A stretch of DNA of 64,000 nt from Oasisia sp. SBJ-2009 (lineage: Eukaryota > Annelida > Polychaeta > Sabellida > Siboglinidae), in assembly GCA_964017155.1 (NCBI GenBank), contig OZ024865.1, forward strand, positions 17,378,399 through 17,442,398. The letters are read 5' to 3'. The notes beneath the pieces were generated by a model. It was not told where the DNA came from. It searched no databases and was given only the letters and a program-made list of their open reading frames with translations. A program made the translations under genes and the position numbers. Below are positions 1 through 14,062 of this stretch, in pieces (the stretch's first letter is position 1; every line of letters starts with the position of its first letter).

Positions 1-132
1 CGTGTGTGCGTGTGTGTGTGTGCATGCATGTGTGTGTGTGTGCGTGTGTGCGTGTGTGCGTGTGTGCGTGTGTGCGTGTGTGCGTGTGTGCGTATGTGTG
101 TGCATGCATGTGCGCATGCTTGTGTGTGTGTG
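1..132. repeat. GT/GCGT microsatellite
   Basis: Imperfect tract of TG dinucleotides interspersed with CGTG and CATG units. It runs into the left edge of the window, so its full length is unknown. Confidence 0.9.
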
Positions 133-1689
133 CCAACAAATTAACAAATCATACCTGATGTTTGCATTTTAAACAAACCCATATTAAAATGAGGATACAC
201 AATTTTTATATTCCTCAACAGAAATAAAATATCCATGTTTTAAATTGTGAAATCCATGGCATGTGTGCATCATAGTTCTCCTTCCTCCTCTAAGTATACA
301 CCCTCCTATATATGTGGCTTAACTCTATCAGAACACGAATACCATACGCTGGTCAACCAATAGAAACTTGATACCAATTTATATAGAATTTCACAGATAT
401 GGACTTAACCACGAAAATGCCACAAGGCTGAGTAAGTGAACTGCCACCAAGTGATGAGGTAATAGTATCCCTCCACAAAAACAATTACTCACAGAGGCAG
501 GACAAATAACCCTGTACCAGGGTAATTAGAAACAAAAAACCGCAAAAGGCATTTGTTACATTGATGGTTAACTTCCTGTTTTTCTCCACTTGGGGGTTGG
601 TTGGTCTGATGTGCAGGGTGTTAGGGTTAGGGTTAGGGTGAAGGTTACAGTTTGGGTCAAGGCTAATGTTATTAAAAAATGGCATGAGATGTTTACATGG
701 CCATGAACCCCCCCTGAACAAACAATCAACACCAGTTTTATAAAGTAAACCTTGATCAGGTCATGACTTTCTGATAGATTAGCTTAATTTATTTATTGAA
801 AACTAGTTTATATTTATAAAATATTCCCCTGTCATTATTACTTGTTATGTTGGCCAACCTGTCAATTTCACACTTTTGTAATAAACATAAAAATTAGTGG
901 ATAATGTGAGAAACGGGTATATTTACTTTACAAAGTCTAAAATTCTTTCCAACGGCACATGTGAACATCAACAGAAACATGTACATTCAGCAGTTCTGAT
1001 TTCAACATAAATTAAGAAAACATATTTAATGAATAAATGTGATATCTACTGAAAATACGCCAGCATAAATTTATATTACAAAACTATTTCTGACATATGC
1101 ATGCTGGTGTTGGTCCTACATGATCACAGGATGAGACTATGCTCTGTCATCACTTGGGTGGCTAAACATAAAAACAGAGAAGGGTTTGTTTCAAGGAGAG
1201 GGTGGGTCAATTTATCAACAACACAGATAACAGATAAGAGACAACATATAAAATATCAGAGATAAGATATAACAGACACAAGGTTTTGTCTGACTGTGGG
1301 TGGCAATGTCCCCACCCTTTAGGGCCATACCCTGGCAGTTCAGGGTGGGATGTTGGGGTGGTGGGGGTTGGGATAGTGGGGTGGTGAAAAGTTGAGGGCA
1401 ACAGGCCAGAGGCACCCTATTGAAACCCAGTAGCTGCAGCCCACGCCCTGTGGGGTGTCAAAAAGGGCAGATCCAAAGAACACCTGGGCAGGCTGAAGAT
1501 GTATGTCCCTGTCTGCATTTTAGGGTCATTAAATGTGTCCCTGGTCATGTGACTCCAGCTGCTGCCAGTAAGTGTCTGCCTCTCTAAGAATCTGGTAAAC
1601 TCATCATTTAAGGCTTTTTTTTAATTCCTTAATGTGAACCATAGATTAAAATTATGTTTAATGGTGGATTTTCTAATGAAGTATTTGTC
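133..1689. other. Non-coding, AT-rich stretch
   Basis: No reading frame here resembles a known protein. The stretch carries a three-unit telomere-like repeat at 621-638 and a G/T-rich patch near 1290-1400. I see nothing else that supports a gene. Confidence 0.6.
621..638 (+). repeat. Short interstitial telomere-like repeat (TTAGGG)3
   Basis: Three perfect TTAGGG units flanked by near-matches (GGGTG on both sides). TTAGGG is the usual metazoan telomere unit outside arthropods and nematodes. Three units may equally be chance or a repair scar. Confidence 0.7.
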
Positions 1690-2340
<651 letters not shown>

Positions 2341-2479
2341 ATCATCAGTCATGTACCATCCTGCACAAGAAAGAATTGTCCAGGCAGCATATCCCACATA
2401 GATACAACAAATCAATAACAAAAACCCTGGTGTTGTGGGCCCATATTCAGCAGGTCCAAGATTCAACTCCGAATTAAAG

Positions 2480-2780
2480 GACCACTGTCGTGCAGGGCTT
2501 GATGCAGGATACAATTATTGCCAGTCACACAAGTTTTGGTGGACACATGGATGTATGAACTGTTAAGCCAGTTTACAAACTTTAAGACATGTCTGATGAC
2601 CTGAAATTGACTATAAACGCATGTGACACCATTTACCCTCACTTTCAAGGCATAACTAACTTTTTGCTCCTTAATTTTTTACCCGCCCACCGCCAATCCA
2701 CCCATATTTCTACCTGTCCACATTGGTTTTTACCCATCCAAATGACGGGTGGACACGTCTCTGCACAAAGCTATGCTGTC
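2480..2780 (-). repeat. Interspersed ~300 bp repeat, copy 1
   Basis: The reverse complement of this stretch matches 7371-7680. Shared landmarks include a run with CCTTGAAAGTGAGTGTAAA (seen on the minus strand) and repeated CGGGTGGAC/GGACGGGTA motifs at one end. No coding similarity was recognised, so this is an unclassified interspersed repeat. Confidence 0.85.
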
Positions 2781-3641
<861 letters not shown>

Positions 3642-4144
3642 CTTGGTAAGTACCCCGAGGGGTAGTATTTATATAGCACCATATTAAGACATATGTATTT
3701 AAACAAAAATATTTATTAGGCAGTACCCCAGGTAGGTAAAAAGTAAATTTGCACTTTGCAAGTTCTTGTGTCATATCTCAATGTTCTACTTGTCTCAGCT
3801 CTACTTCTAAACACGAGTACTCAAGAACCCAAACTACAACCAACAGAAGTCCAGACAACCCACAGAAAAGGTCTTTGTATTTTAGATTTAACTTGTACAC
3901 TATACATGAAGCAGCAGTGAGGAATCACATCTACAGCGTTTCTCCCTGTCTCTACATTACATGAGTAACAGGGCAATGTGCAATAAAAGCTGTCTCTGAA
4001 ATATCACCGAAATAGAAGAAAAACCATGTGTTGCCCTAAGATAGTATCTAATTTTGAATTATATATAGCAACACAGTACTGTGCAAATCACTATCACAGA
4101 ACATGCACAAATATTACGAAAAATACTGTTCATGGTCTCTATAA

Positions 4145-4635
4145 CCAAGATCATGAATATTCTACTCTCACTTCTTATAGCACAGTGCCAATGCCTAGGG
4201 CATCAGACTCTCGATTAAGATAACCTGGGTTTGAATCCTGTTGCTACCATGTGAAATCTTGGGGAAACCCACCTATTCCAGGCTGTATATGAAGTGTAGA
4301 CACCTGTCAGATTATTTAATTTGTATTTTATGCTTACCTATTTATTATCTTGTACATGTTTTACATTAATTTAAAAAAATGTCATACTCATTATTTTATT
4401 ATCAATACAGCTGTATACCATTTATTTTAATAATTATTTTTAGCTAATTTATTTATTTTATTATTTATTACTATTTCTTTTTATACATATTTTAAGTATT
4501 TTATTTAACTCAAGAAACTTAATATTATAATTCTACGACACATGTATACATACTCATGTACAGTGCCTCCGAATGGATATTTCTAGATTTATGGCGCTTT
4601 ATAAATGTTCTTCTTATTATCATTATTATTAAGTT
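4145..4635 (+). mobile_element. tRNA-derived SINE, diverged (head and tail)
   Basis: The head shows an A-box-like AGCACAGTG...GGGCATCAGA and a B-box GGGTTTGAATCC near 4207-4218, followed by CATGTGAAATCTTGG, the same order as in the SINEs at 40070 and 63625. The 3' part has TATGGCGCTTTATAAATG and a (TTATTATCA) type tail to about 4632, typical of such SINEs. The middle matches poorly, so this may be two abutting fragments. Confidence 0.6.
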
Positions 4636-4639
4636 TTGT

Positions 4640-4730
4640 TCCGTATTTCTACATTGCTCCAGTTCACTCAGATGAATGAATACCTGGCGATAGACAGTTG
4701 TGGATATCTGTGTACAATAGTCTGAACTTG
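4640..4730 (+). mobile_element. SINE body fragment
   Basis: TTGCTCCAGTTCACTCAGAT and GATATCTGTGTACAA match the tRNA-unrelated body of the SINE copies at 40.2 and 63.8 kb (there on the minus strand). The head is missing, so this is a 5'-truncated fragment. Confidence 0.65.
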
Positions 4731-5216
4731 ATAACCTGATCATTGATTATTAAAAATGCCAGGTTTTACGCAAATGCTACATAGCAGCCTGTGAAACTGT
4801 CAACAGTGTAGTGTTGATGGTCACTTCAGGAGATAAACCCACTAGGAGGAACCACCAATCCTAGGAGCAAACACCGCATTCCAATCTAATCTACCGGAAA
4901 CTAGTGTCAACGTCATAAATAGCCTCGGTTATAGATTTGACTAATGTTTATTATTAGGCCAGCCAGTGGCCCATTCAGAATAACAATCATTCATTCCTTG
5001 CTTTATCTGAAAGTTCTGTTATATGTACACTTGATGCATTTTCATAATTATATTGAATAATTATTTTGACCTGTACTGGGACAGACCATAATACCGGGGG
5101 GTATCTAGTTGACCTAGAGCCTATCATGAATGCACAAAAAGCACGCTGGAAACAGCAATGTAGGCAGTTGTCAGTGATGGAATGTATTATGACATAACAA
5201 TGTACCAAAACAAGCA
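4731..5216. other. Non-coding stretch
   Basis: No recognised gene, RNA or repeat match within the window. Confidence 0.5.
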
Positions 5217-5700
5217 TGATTTATGTTCACTTTTGGGGTTTTGTATGTTGGGGTATGGGTGGGCGGGCTGATGGATAGATTAACTAGTGTGTAATTTTAG
5301 TTTTCATTGAACTTCACCGCTAAGCCTATAAAACATTTTCCATACTTATTTGCTTTGTATATTTAATTAATTTGTTTTAATAGAATGCTTAACCTGATAT
5401 TTTATTAATAACAATAATAACAAGTTATAGACACCTAACAATTATTGATTGCTAGACTGAAATTTATACAGGTATATCATAATCATAGAAATCATAACTT
5501 GATCACCATATAATGAAGTCTTTATTTTGTACATTATAAAAGCATTTGTACAGTGATAGACAATTTACGAACTCTGTCTATCTATGAATATAAATATATT
5601 AATTGTCATCTAAATTTTATAAGGAACTTTATAGTGTTCATGTTCTGGTTAAATCATTCCTATATTATAATTTATGAATTAAACTGGAAAATGGATAACA
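5217..5700 (+). repeat. Duplicated ~500 bp segment, copy 2 (no AT expansion)
   Basis: Direct-orientation partner of 1690-2340. At the position of the long AT tract in the first copy it reads only AATATAAATATATTAATT, so it approximates the unexpanded state. Confidence 0.9.
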
Positions 5701-6460
5701 TATAATATAAAGGTTACTGAACTCACCTCACCATTATTGCCAATCAATTATTTTATCAAACTGGGTGTTTTGTTTGAACATATTGCGGATGGAATCTTTC
5801 AAATTGTGAACATCGTTCCGAGCTTGGTAAAGTAACTAAAACAAAATAGTAGACAGAAACTTTCAACTTGCATTTTGAAGTCATAAGAACTTCATACTAA
5901 ATAAAAAATAAAACATAAACCTGAGCTTTAACAGTAGCAAAAAAACACATACCTGAGTAAGGTGGCTTGCAAGGTCATGGGGTCGACACCCCAGGCGGGT
6001 ACCAGGAGCCCCTAAGGGGTGAATAACACTCTGTAGGACTTCCCGGTATAAGTATTCATCCTACAGACAAAGGGTGGTCAAAATTATACAATACCAATTT
6101 GTGTGCCAATCTAAAAGAAAGAAACGTAAAGAGGGCAAATTATTGGGCAGCTACACAATTTGCCAATGAACCAATTAACCATTAAACCAATCAGCTAATA
6201 TAACTGGGAAACATGTTCAAGTGTTATATAACCAATGGTTATTATTATTATTATTTGCAGACAGTCCAGAATGTATTTTGTACAGTTTGTCGTGTCAAAT
6301 TAAATGTTACTTTATTTCATTAACTTGGATGCTTAATGCTTCCAGTTTATTCTACATTTCTTTTTATCTTACCAATGTTTTTTTCCTTTTTTATATGCAA
6401 TAAGTAGCAGAGAAAGTGCTTTAGAATGGAAACCATAATGTTTCAATAAGTACATCTCGA

Positions 6461-6496
<36 letters not shown>

Positions 6497-7370
6497 GAAC
6501 TTATAAAGAATCCCTTTAAATAGAGTTGATGAAGTGGAAAGCTACACTGTATTTGTTGACAGCGATACACGTAACCTCTGTTTAACCTAGCCAGGACATT
6601 CACTCAGCCACCAACACGTGCCAGCTGCCAACAGTCTGGCAGCATGCCCAGACATGGTCCTGGATTGTGATGACTTTGTAAACTTGAGGCTTCAACTAAC
6701 ACCGTTATCAGACATTGTCTGGTGTGAGTCATGCCGCCTTAAAAACAGGTGTGGATACTGACTTGTCAAGGCAAAATGTTTATCACTATGGCATCAATCC
6801 AGTCATCTCTGTTGCATATTTACTGCCTCTGTGAATTAGTCCAATAGCCACAAAATTCATATAAATAGGCTATATAATTTGAGTCAAATAAATAAATAAA
6901 GATGACTTGTTAAAAGTCTTGCCTATATTTATAGGCCAGCTTACACTGTTACAGGGTGTATTCAATATAAGTATACATTTTTATTTTAAATTGGGTTGTT
7001 ATTAACACATGTAAATTGTTTGACAAATGTAACATGACATAATGCCTTTGCATAGTTTTATCCACTTGTCATTTGTATGGGTAAAACCCATTTTCGACTG
7101 GGGAAATATCATTGAATAGGTAATAAATTCAACAAAATGGTCTTCCAAAATCAAATATAATTGCTGTCAAGTCAAGTAAGTCATTGAAATGGGTTTCATA
7201 TGTGTTTACTGATGTAATCTTGTATGTTTGAAAAATCTGTTGGTAGATGACTGGGGTTGGGTCTCTATTACTGGAGGCCTGGTCAGATATACATCACCCA
7301 CATCTTTGCTACACTTAATTATTGAGTATTGTAATGTTGCAGTTCCCTATAGAACCCATTGCAGCCAGCA
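5701..7370. other. Non-coding stretch with small AT microsatellite
   Basis: Contains (AT)n at 6464-6494. No frame shows recognisable protein similarity. A GGGTCGACACCCC palindrome-like patch near 5980 is not a convincing tRNA-type B box. Confidence 0.5.
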
Positions 7371-7680
7371 TCATAGCTTTATGTAGAGACCTGTCCACCT
7401 GTCATTTGGACAGGTAAAAACGAATATGGACGGGTAGAAATATGGGTGGACGGGTAAAAAGGAAGGAGCAAACAAAAAAAGGTCTTCCAAAACCATAATA
7501 TATATTGTTAGTTATGCCTTGAAAGTGAGTGTAAATGGTGCCGTGTGTTTGTAGCCCATTTCAGGTCATCAGGCACATTTGAAAGTTTGTAAACTAGCTT
7601 AACAGTTAACATCCATGTGTCAACCAAAACATGTGTGACTGGCTATAATTTTATCCTGCATAAAGCCCTGGGCAGCATGT
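7371..7680 (+). repeat. Interspersed ~300 bp repeat, copy 2 (inverted relative to 2480)
   Basis: Matches the reverse complement of 2480-2780. The GGACAGGTA/GGACGGGTA array near 7405-7460 corresponds to the CCCGCCCACC/TACCTGTCC array of the first copy. Confidence 0.85.
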
Positions 7681-7727
7681 CACACAAGGCCTTTTGTACT
7701 GACTGTACAAGGTACCCATACCTGAGC

Positions 7728-7829
<102 letters not shown>

Positions 7830-8792
7830 ATTGGTGGCCACAATTAATATGTTGGTTATTCTGTTGTACACTAGGCAGTAGTTGCATTTCACCAAGAGTC
7901 AGGCTAACAGAGATTTGGTCCACAAGGAAGATTAAAAGTACATAATAATAATTAACAAAATCCTGAAGAAAAAATCTCAAATATATTCAAATAAATAAAA
8001 TGTAAAACATCAAATAGATAACTTACAAGATCCATTGCTCCAATTTAACTATGGAAGTTCTAGACTTGCCTTGAACATGCCACTGGTTCTGGCAGCCAAA
8101 GCTGTGTGAGACAGTTCATTCCAGTGTACATAATGGATTTCAGGAGGAACTATAAATAATTGTTTAGCCATGAGTATCATTGTATAGGCAGCTAGCATCC
8201 ATGATATGTATTGTATTTTCTTGCTGAAAATCTATTATGCTTGCAGCTAACCTATTTACATTATTGTGGCTGTGTAATAATTATTATGTATTTTGTACAA
8301 TTATTAAATGACCTTTATCGACAATTACTCTTTGTGTGTCCCTGTAGCAAACTAATTCAGGGTTATCATAGTATACGCAATGAACATCGGCAGGCTTTAA
8401 ATTTATATTTTTGCAAGCCTGTCAAAATAGTATATTTATCAAATGTGATGTGAATTTATTTGTTTAGCTGAAGGTGTTAGCCAGTATTTTGTAAGTTCAG
8501 ATCCCGAGTAATATAACGAACTGTAGTACTTACACAAATTGATGCATGATGATTTAGTGGGGGGAATCCATAGATTAACGAGCTTCATTCCTTTGTGTTG
8601 GATCTCTGAGCTGTGCAAACTGTTTTGTAAACAGAACCAACCCTGCCCGCCAACCCCCTTGTTCTCCCTCTTTAATTTGGATATTGTGTATTTTAATGAA
8701 TCTATAAACATCTGATGAATATATATAATTTATGTATGCATATACTATTATGTGTATATGTATATTATAATTATATATTATAATAATATATC

Positions 8793-8795
<3 letters not shown>
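7830..8795. other. Non-coding stretch
   Basis: AT-rich sequence with no recognised coding, RNA or repeat feature. Confidence 0.5.
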
Positions 8796-9040
<245 letters not shown>

Positions 9041-10196
9041 GTACCAATATATGCATTTTAATTAAACACTTGCTGTAGAAATGTGTCTCAGTATAAATTA
9101 ACAGTTTTATATTGTGTCCGGTGTAAATACTAATTAATGAGAGTGACCTGTGACTGTGTGAGGCTGTTGATATTGTACTAGACATAATATTATACTTGTT
9201 AAATGTCTCCCAAGTGTCACTGGCAGACACACACTGGTGGCTTGGGACTGTTATCAGTTGGTAATGGGACAGGTCAGTGGACTAGAGCAGCACATATTAC
9301 ATTTACAGTACATGTGGGTCACCGTAGACGTAGTGCCACGCTAAGTTAAACAAGTACACCACCACACATTAACCTTAGGCTTAGGACAACAACTTCTGGC
9401 TATACGCTGCCCTGCTTAGCCTTAGGTCTGGTATATATACAGGTATACCCTTACTAGAGTCTAGGCTTAGCTGTATCTAGAAGCTCATATTATATATAAC
9501 AACGCTTTTTTCTAGAAAACCATCGTATTCAGCTAGCGATATTTGCCATGCTCGTGGAATGGATGGAAACCGGTTGCCGTTTATTCAACATTTCTTTCTA
9601 TCACTGTATCAGCCGCCGCCGGAAACTAACTTATTCACATACAAACACCACCCGGATTATCGGCGACATGATATGTCTGTGACTGTGCACGCGACAGGCG
9701 ACGGTGGAATGGCTGTAGCGCGGAAGTCGATCAAAGTCTGATTCGCGCGTGTTTGTGGTCGCCTAGAAATTGCACTAAGAACTCGGCGTCTCTGTTACAG
9801 ACACAAAATGTGCCCGTATAAGTACAAAGCGTAAAAGAACAACACTCACGTGACATGAAGACATCGCGAGTTACTCGATCAAGCAACCCCCTCTAGGGCT
9901 AGGCTCTAACTTTGTGGGCGTCCCAGCGTCCTGACTTCGATCCGTGACCGAGTTTTGACACCAGCAAGGCGTTGCCCGTTGCAGCGTCCGGGCAACGCTG
10001 ATATGGCGGATATCCATCACACGATAATTCAGCACTCACTGTGTGTACAATTATATTTATAGCCGGGTCACCCGGCAGTATGTCCTGTCTGTTAGTTGAC
10101 GTAGTGTAAACACTGGCCACTGCTGACTACGCAGGAACAAGCCACGCTTGCACGCAGACATCGTAGACGTAGACGTAGTAGTACGTCAGACTTAGA
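9041..10196. other. Non-coding; CpG-richer from about 9500
   Basis: From about 9500 to 10190 CpG is much denser than in the flanks, with GTAGACGTAGAC repeats and a perfect 10-bp-stem hairpin at 9969-9998 (GCGTTGCCCG / CGGGCAACGC). No gene is recognisable. It may be repeat-derived or a regulatory CpG island; the sequence does not decide. Confidence 0.45.
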
Positions 10197-10256
10197 CCAG
10201 TACTGCATTTTTTTATTATACTAGGCCTGCATTATTTTACAAGTGCGTTACCCCGG

Positions 10257-10309
<53 letters not shown>

Positions 10310-10446
10310 GGCGTGCGTGTGTGTGTGTGCGTGCGTGCGCGCGTGCACGCGTGCGTGCGTTCGTATATATATAATATATATATATATATATTATATATAT
10401 ATACGAACGCACGCGCGCACGCGCGCACACGCACACACGCAAACGC

Positions 10447-10479
<33 letters not shown>

Positions 10480-10539
10480 GCCGGGGTAACGCACTTGTAA
10501 AATAAAGCAGGCCTACTATAATAAAAAATGCAGTACTGG
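10197..10539. repeat. Large imperfect palindrome with GT and AC arms around an AT core
   Basis: The unique outer arm 10197-10259 (CCAGTACTGCA... to CCCCGGCTGTG) is repeated inverted at 10477-10539. Inside it a left (GT)n/(GCGT)n arm mirrors a right (CA)n/(GCAC)n arm, meeting at a TCGTAT...ATACGA core at 10362-10406. The arms differ by about 30 bp in GT length. The whole block could form a cruciform or hairpin over 150 bp long per arm. Confidence 0.9.
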
Positions 10540-10619
<80 letters not shown>

Positions 10620-10653
10620 CATATACATGTGCGTGCGTGTGTGCGTGTGCATG

Positions 10654-10745
<92 letters not shown>

Positions 10746-10746
10746 T
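10540..10746. repeat. (AT)n followed by (GCGT)n
   Basis: AT tract at 10540-10613, then GTGC/GTGT units that become pure GCGT at about 10649-10746. It directly abuts the palindrome. Confidence 0.95.
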
Positions 10747-11150
10747 GGATGATTTAACCATGTTGTAAGAAACTACCCGTTAAGGTTTTAATATAATAAA
10801 GGGGCCTATACAATATAGCGTTAAAGTTAAGAGCCAGAGTGGAAGCTAGTCTAGAGCTATTACATAAAAGAGATAAAACCAGATTCATTATAAAAGTGGA
10901 CAAACAAATTTAGCACGCCGGAGGAGTTCAGTAGTAACTAATCCTTGGTCCACACCGACGGCGCTGCTCTTCACGGCCATTTATTTCACCAGCTAGATGC
11001 CCACCGGACGCAACTCATTTATTTGGCATTCACACAATCTTAGCTTAGACTGGTGAAAGATCGACGTCTCCACTACAAATCTAAGTTCGATTTTAATAGA
11101 TATTGCAGGTGTTTCGCAGGTGCAACGTTAAAAACGTGTCTGTTTCAAAC

Positions 11151-11365
11151 TAGCCTCGATTACCCAGTCTCCGTGAGGTGGCAACACTCTTCGAAATAAC
11201 AAATTAAATAAATATACGTTATTATAAGATAATTTTGTGTTATAAAATATTCAAAATTAAACTTACATTAAAACAAAATAATTGAATCGAATAATAAGAT
11301 CGGAATTACGGCAGGTTTAGCCAGCTAATATTCGTGAGGTGGCAGCATCGTTCAGCCCACAACAA
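11151..11365 (+). repeat. R1 interspersed repeat, copy A (short)
   Basis: Starts TAGCCTCGATTACCCAGTCT and carries the module CCGTGAGGTGGCARCA twice, at 11169-11185 and 11330-11347, separated by AT-rich sequence ending GGAATTACGGCAGG. It lacks the CTCAACTCAGCCTGGGA section seen in copies B, C and D. Confidence 0.8.
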
Positions 11366-12790
11366 TTAATAACCTATAATATGCTTGATGGCTAATGCCT
11401 ATTAATATATCAACACAAGGGTGCAAAGCCCGGCATGATAAATATTTAGGGGAGACCGGGGCTAGTTGTAACAGGGGTAAGTTGTAACAGAGGGCTTGCA
11501 GACAAAACTACTAATGCAAATTATTCTGCAAGAAGACAGCATGTTCATCAATAGATTTGAGCATGTCATGTGTAATATCACACGAATCCTTCGACACGCC
11601 ATTAATGTATGCCGTTTTTAAAGAAAACACGTACTATTCTGATTTGTTTCAATATTTTCAAGTTAAGTGTATGTGTATCCATAATTCATATTTTCTGTTT
11701 TTTAATTGATGGATGTATTTACGAGTATATTATTGTAACTCTGACATAAATCTTTAAACAGGATTTGAAGAATATGTTATGCAATATCGTGTTTTATGAA
11801 AAAGACGGGTCGGGGCAAGTTGTAACATTCATCTCGGGGCAAGTTGTAACACCGTTTAGGTCGGGAGCCAGGTCCAGGTCTCAGGATGTTTTCTGCTAAG
11901 TTTTTTTCACTGCCATTTCCTGTTAACCTATACCGTGGGCCATCACAAGTTTGTAATGACCACTCCCAACTCGGGGCCTTTTGCCCTCATGGGGCCAAAA
12001 CCCCCTTTTCAGGCCTAAAATTAGGTATATTCAAATATTGTGTCAGTGTGACGTCAGAAATAGACATAGAAAAACCATATTTGGCAGATAGCATCATTAT
12101 ATAGTAGGAAAGGCTACCATATATGATTTAGGGGCTTTCCACAAATCAATTCCATAATTTTAGCCATTGCGTCCCAAATATAATGAAAAAAGCGTCCTCC
12201 CCCTGACACGTTCATGTCAGAAATTAATATTTACAAAGCCTTTCGAAATTAACAACATGGACTTTTTTCCAAATAGAAAACTTCCCAAGGCCATAAGTTT
12301 CTATTTAGTACCACGATGACCTCTCTATCTTGAAAATTGTGCCCGCTGTGGGTGAAATGCCTAACTTACCCCCTAAATGACTGACATTTCAGTTATCGGA
12401 TTTCGGTTCTTCTAATGTGCTACCATCTTTAATTTTTGGACAATAACCTTGATCTTTAAGTTGATTTCATGTTTATCAGTGTTGTTCAAGTTTACTGTGC
12501 ATATCTGAATTCTATATAAGGTTAAAGTCAACGATAAACGTTCAAGGTCAATTGATTTTACCCCCACGCATGGACTGTGTGGGCGCAGAAATCAAGCTAT
12601 GCTTAACCATGTGCCATGTAGTACCTCGTTCTGAAGCCCTGCACATCTAGATGTCGATTCTAGACTTTGTCTCGTCATACCATCAAGCAGGATACCTTGG
12701 TCGTAAAGGCCCCTGAATGTAATACTGCCCCCTCCCCCGCTATATTTGCCAAATTAGCGACCACGGAATTACGCTTAATAGTTAAAGTGC
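11366..12790. other. Non-coding with four GGGGCAAGTTGTAACA motifs
   Basis: The motif GGGGYWAGTTGTAACA occurs at 11458-11473, immediately again at 11474-11489, and at 11812-11827 and 11836-11851. The pairs bracket about 320 bp. No coding similarity was recognised. Confidence 0.6.
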
Positions 12791-12794
12791 TACA

Positions 12795-13375
12795 GTGATT
12801 AGCAATTCTGGTGTGGTGAAGAGGCAACCAGAAGGAGCAGTTTTCCATAGTGATTGGGACAATTTCTATCAGTTGGTTTTCAGATGTGTATGTAGCATGG
12901 TCCGTTCAGTGAGAAATGGAGAACTGGGAGAAACTGGGCGCTTCTGGCTCGAATACTTGGATTGCATCTGGCTCGTCTTGTCATTGAACAACGCAATCAA
13001 AACGAATGACTACGACAGGTACAAGTCTGCATAAGCCTGTGCAAATCAGCAGAATTATGCTTGATTTCTCACATATTACGGCCACTTTCTAGAACACATT
13101 GAGAAAACGCACCCTGGTTCAGAGAACCTGCTGCGTGCTGGGGCTATCAGTGTTGCCAGATCGCACTATCCGCTGCCACACTGATAAAACAATAGAAGAG
13201 ACAGCTATGAAGTGGCTCAAGACTATATCAGGTTCTGGTACATATTCTGCTGGAATCAGCGGTATCACCAGTAATTATGAAGCGAGTCAACTTCACCTTT
13301 TGACTGTGCATGCCAAGGGAGAAAATGCTAGAAAACAGACAGGCCGCTAGAGCAGCGCGAGCTACAGGATGCAGT
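12795..13375 (+). pseudogene. Relic of a repetitive gene of unknown function (middle part)
   Basis: Translation across frameshifts and stops gives a consistent protein-like path: AVFHSDWDNFYQLVFR, FWLEYLDCIWLVLS, NYA*FLTYYGHFLEHIEKT, GAISVARSH, DKTIEETAMKWLK and GITSNYEA. This pattern (a W-x-L-x-x-L-D segment, NYARYL..Y, then DKTIEET) recurs in multicopy uncharacterised proteins of molluscs, cnidarians and fish that behave like transposon-borne genes. That assignment is from memory of the family, not a search. Stops at 13037 and 13082 and a frame change near 13190 show it is dead. The 13082 stop fits CGA to TGA decay. It is related in style to the better-preserved relic at 52600, but not the same segment. 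Confidence 0.5.
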
Positions 13376-13488
13376 AGTAAGCGAAAACTGCAACTCACGA
13401 AAGGCAATTAAAGGCAAAGCTCTCGCCAAGAAAACAAAATCAGTGGAATGGTTCTGCTTAGTATGTGACGAGAATTACGCCGACAGCA
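13376..13488 (+). pseudogene. Possible C-terminal zinc-binding tail of a DDE (pogo/Tigger-like) transposase, cut by the gap
   Basis: An open frame reads a basic KAIKGKALAKKTKS stretch and then EWFCLVCDENYADS just before the run of N. A Cys-x2-Cys after a basic linker resembles the C-terminal Cys-rich tail of some pogo/Tigger-type transposases. Only one half of the putative zinc site is visible because the assembly gap starts here. It could instead belong to the relic immediately upstream. Confidence 0.3.
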
Positions 13489-13688
13489 NNNNNNNNNNNN
13501 NNNNNNNNNNNNNNNNNNNNNNNNNNNNNNNNNNNNNNNNNNNNNNNNNNNNNNNNNNNNNNNNNNNNNNNNNNNNNNNNNNNNNNNNNNNNNNNNNNNN
13601 NNNNNNNNNNNNNNNNNNNNNNNNNNNNNNNNNNNNNNNNNNNNNNNNNNNNNNNNNNNNNNNNNNNNNNNNNNNNNNNNNNNNNNNN
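13489..13688. other. Assembly gap (200 N)
   Basis: Exactly 200 unknown bases, likely a standard-size placeholder, so the true distance is not known. Open frames drawn through it are not real. Confidence 0.99.
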
Positions 13689-14062
13689 ATTTTTTTCAGT
13701 TTTATTACTTAACAAAATGATACATCGATTGACGAAAAAGACACCGACAACAATCAACCAGTCATTTAGATTAGATATGAAACATATCTGGTTAAAATAA
13801 CTGACAGTTGAAGACGGCGGGTAAGTCATGGAAGGAATCTGCAAGCCGGCGAACCTCCAACCCCTTTCGGGGAGGAGCAAGTCTGATTTTCCAATGCTTC
13901 AACAGCGAAAGGAGTTTACTCTCCTCCCGACCATGGTTACCAAAAATAAATTACACCGATCTGCACTCTATTACATTCTAACATTTAACGTCCGATAATT
14001 GTGAATACAGTAACTGTAACGTAAGTTCGGCAGCCGCTTTAATAACTTGAATTGAACCCGAA

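Noticed and set aside
621..638. Telomere or chromosome end
   Set aside because: Only three TTAGGG units within ordinary sequence on both sides.
5944..6060. tRNA gene or SINE head around GGGGTCGACACCCC
   Set aside because: No proper A box at the right distance and the B-box match is poor; it is a palindromic patch.
13443..13880. Open frames running through the N gap
   Set aside because: Unknown bases are counted as open; no evidence of continuity.
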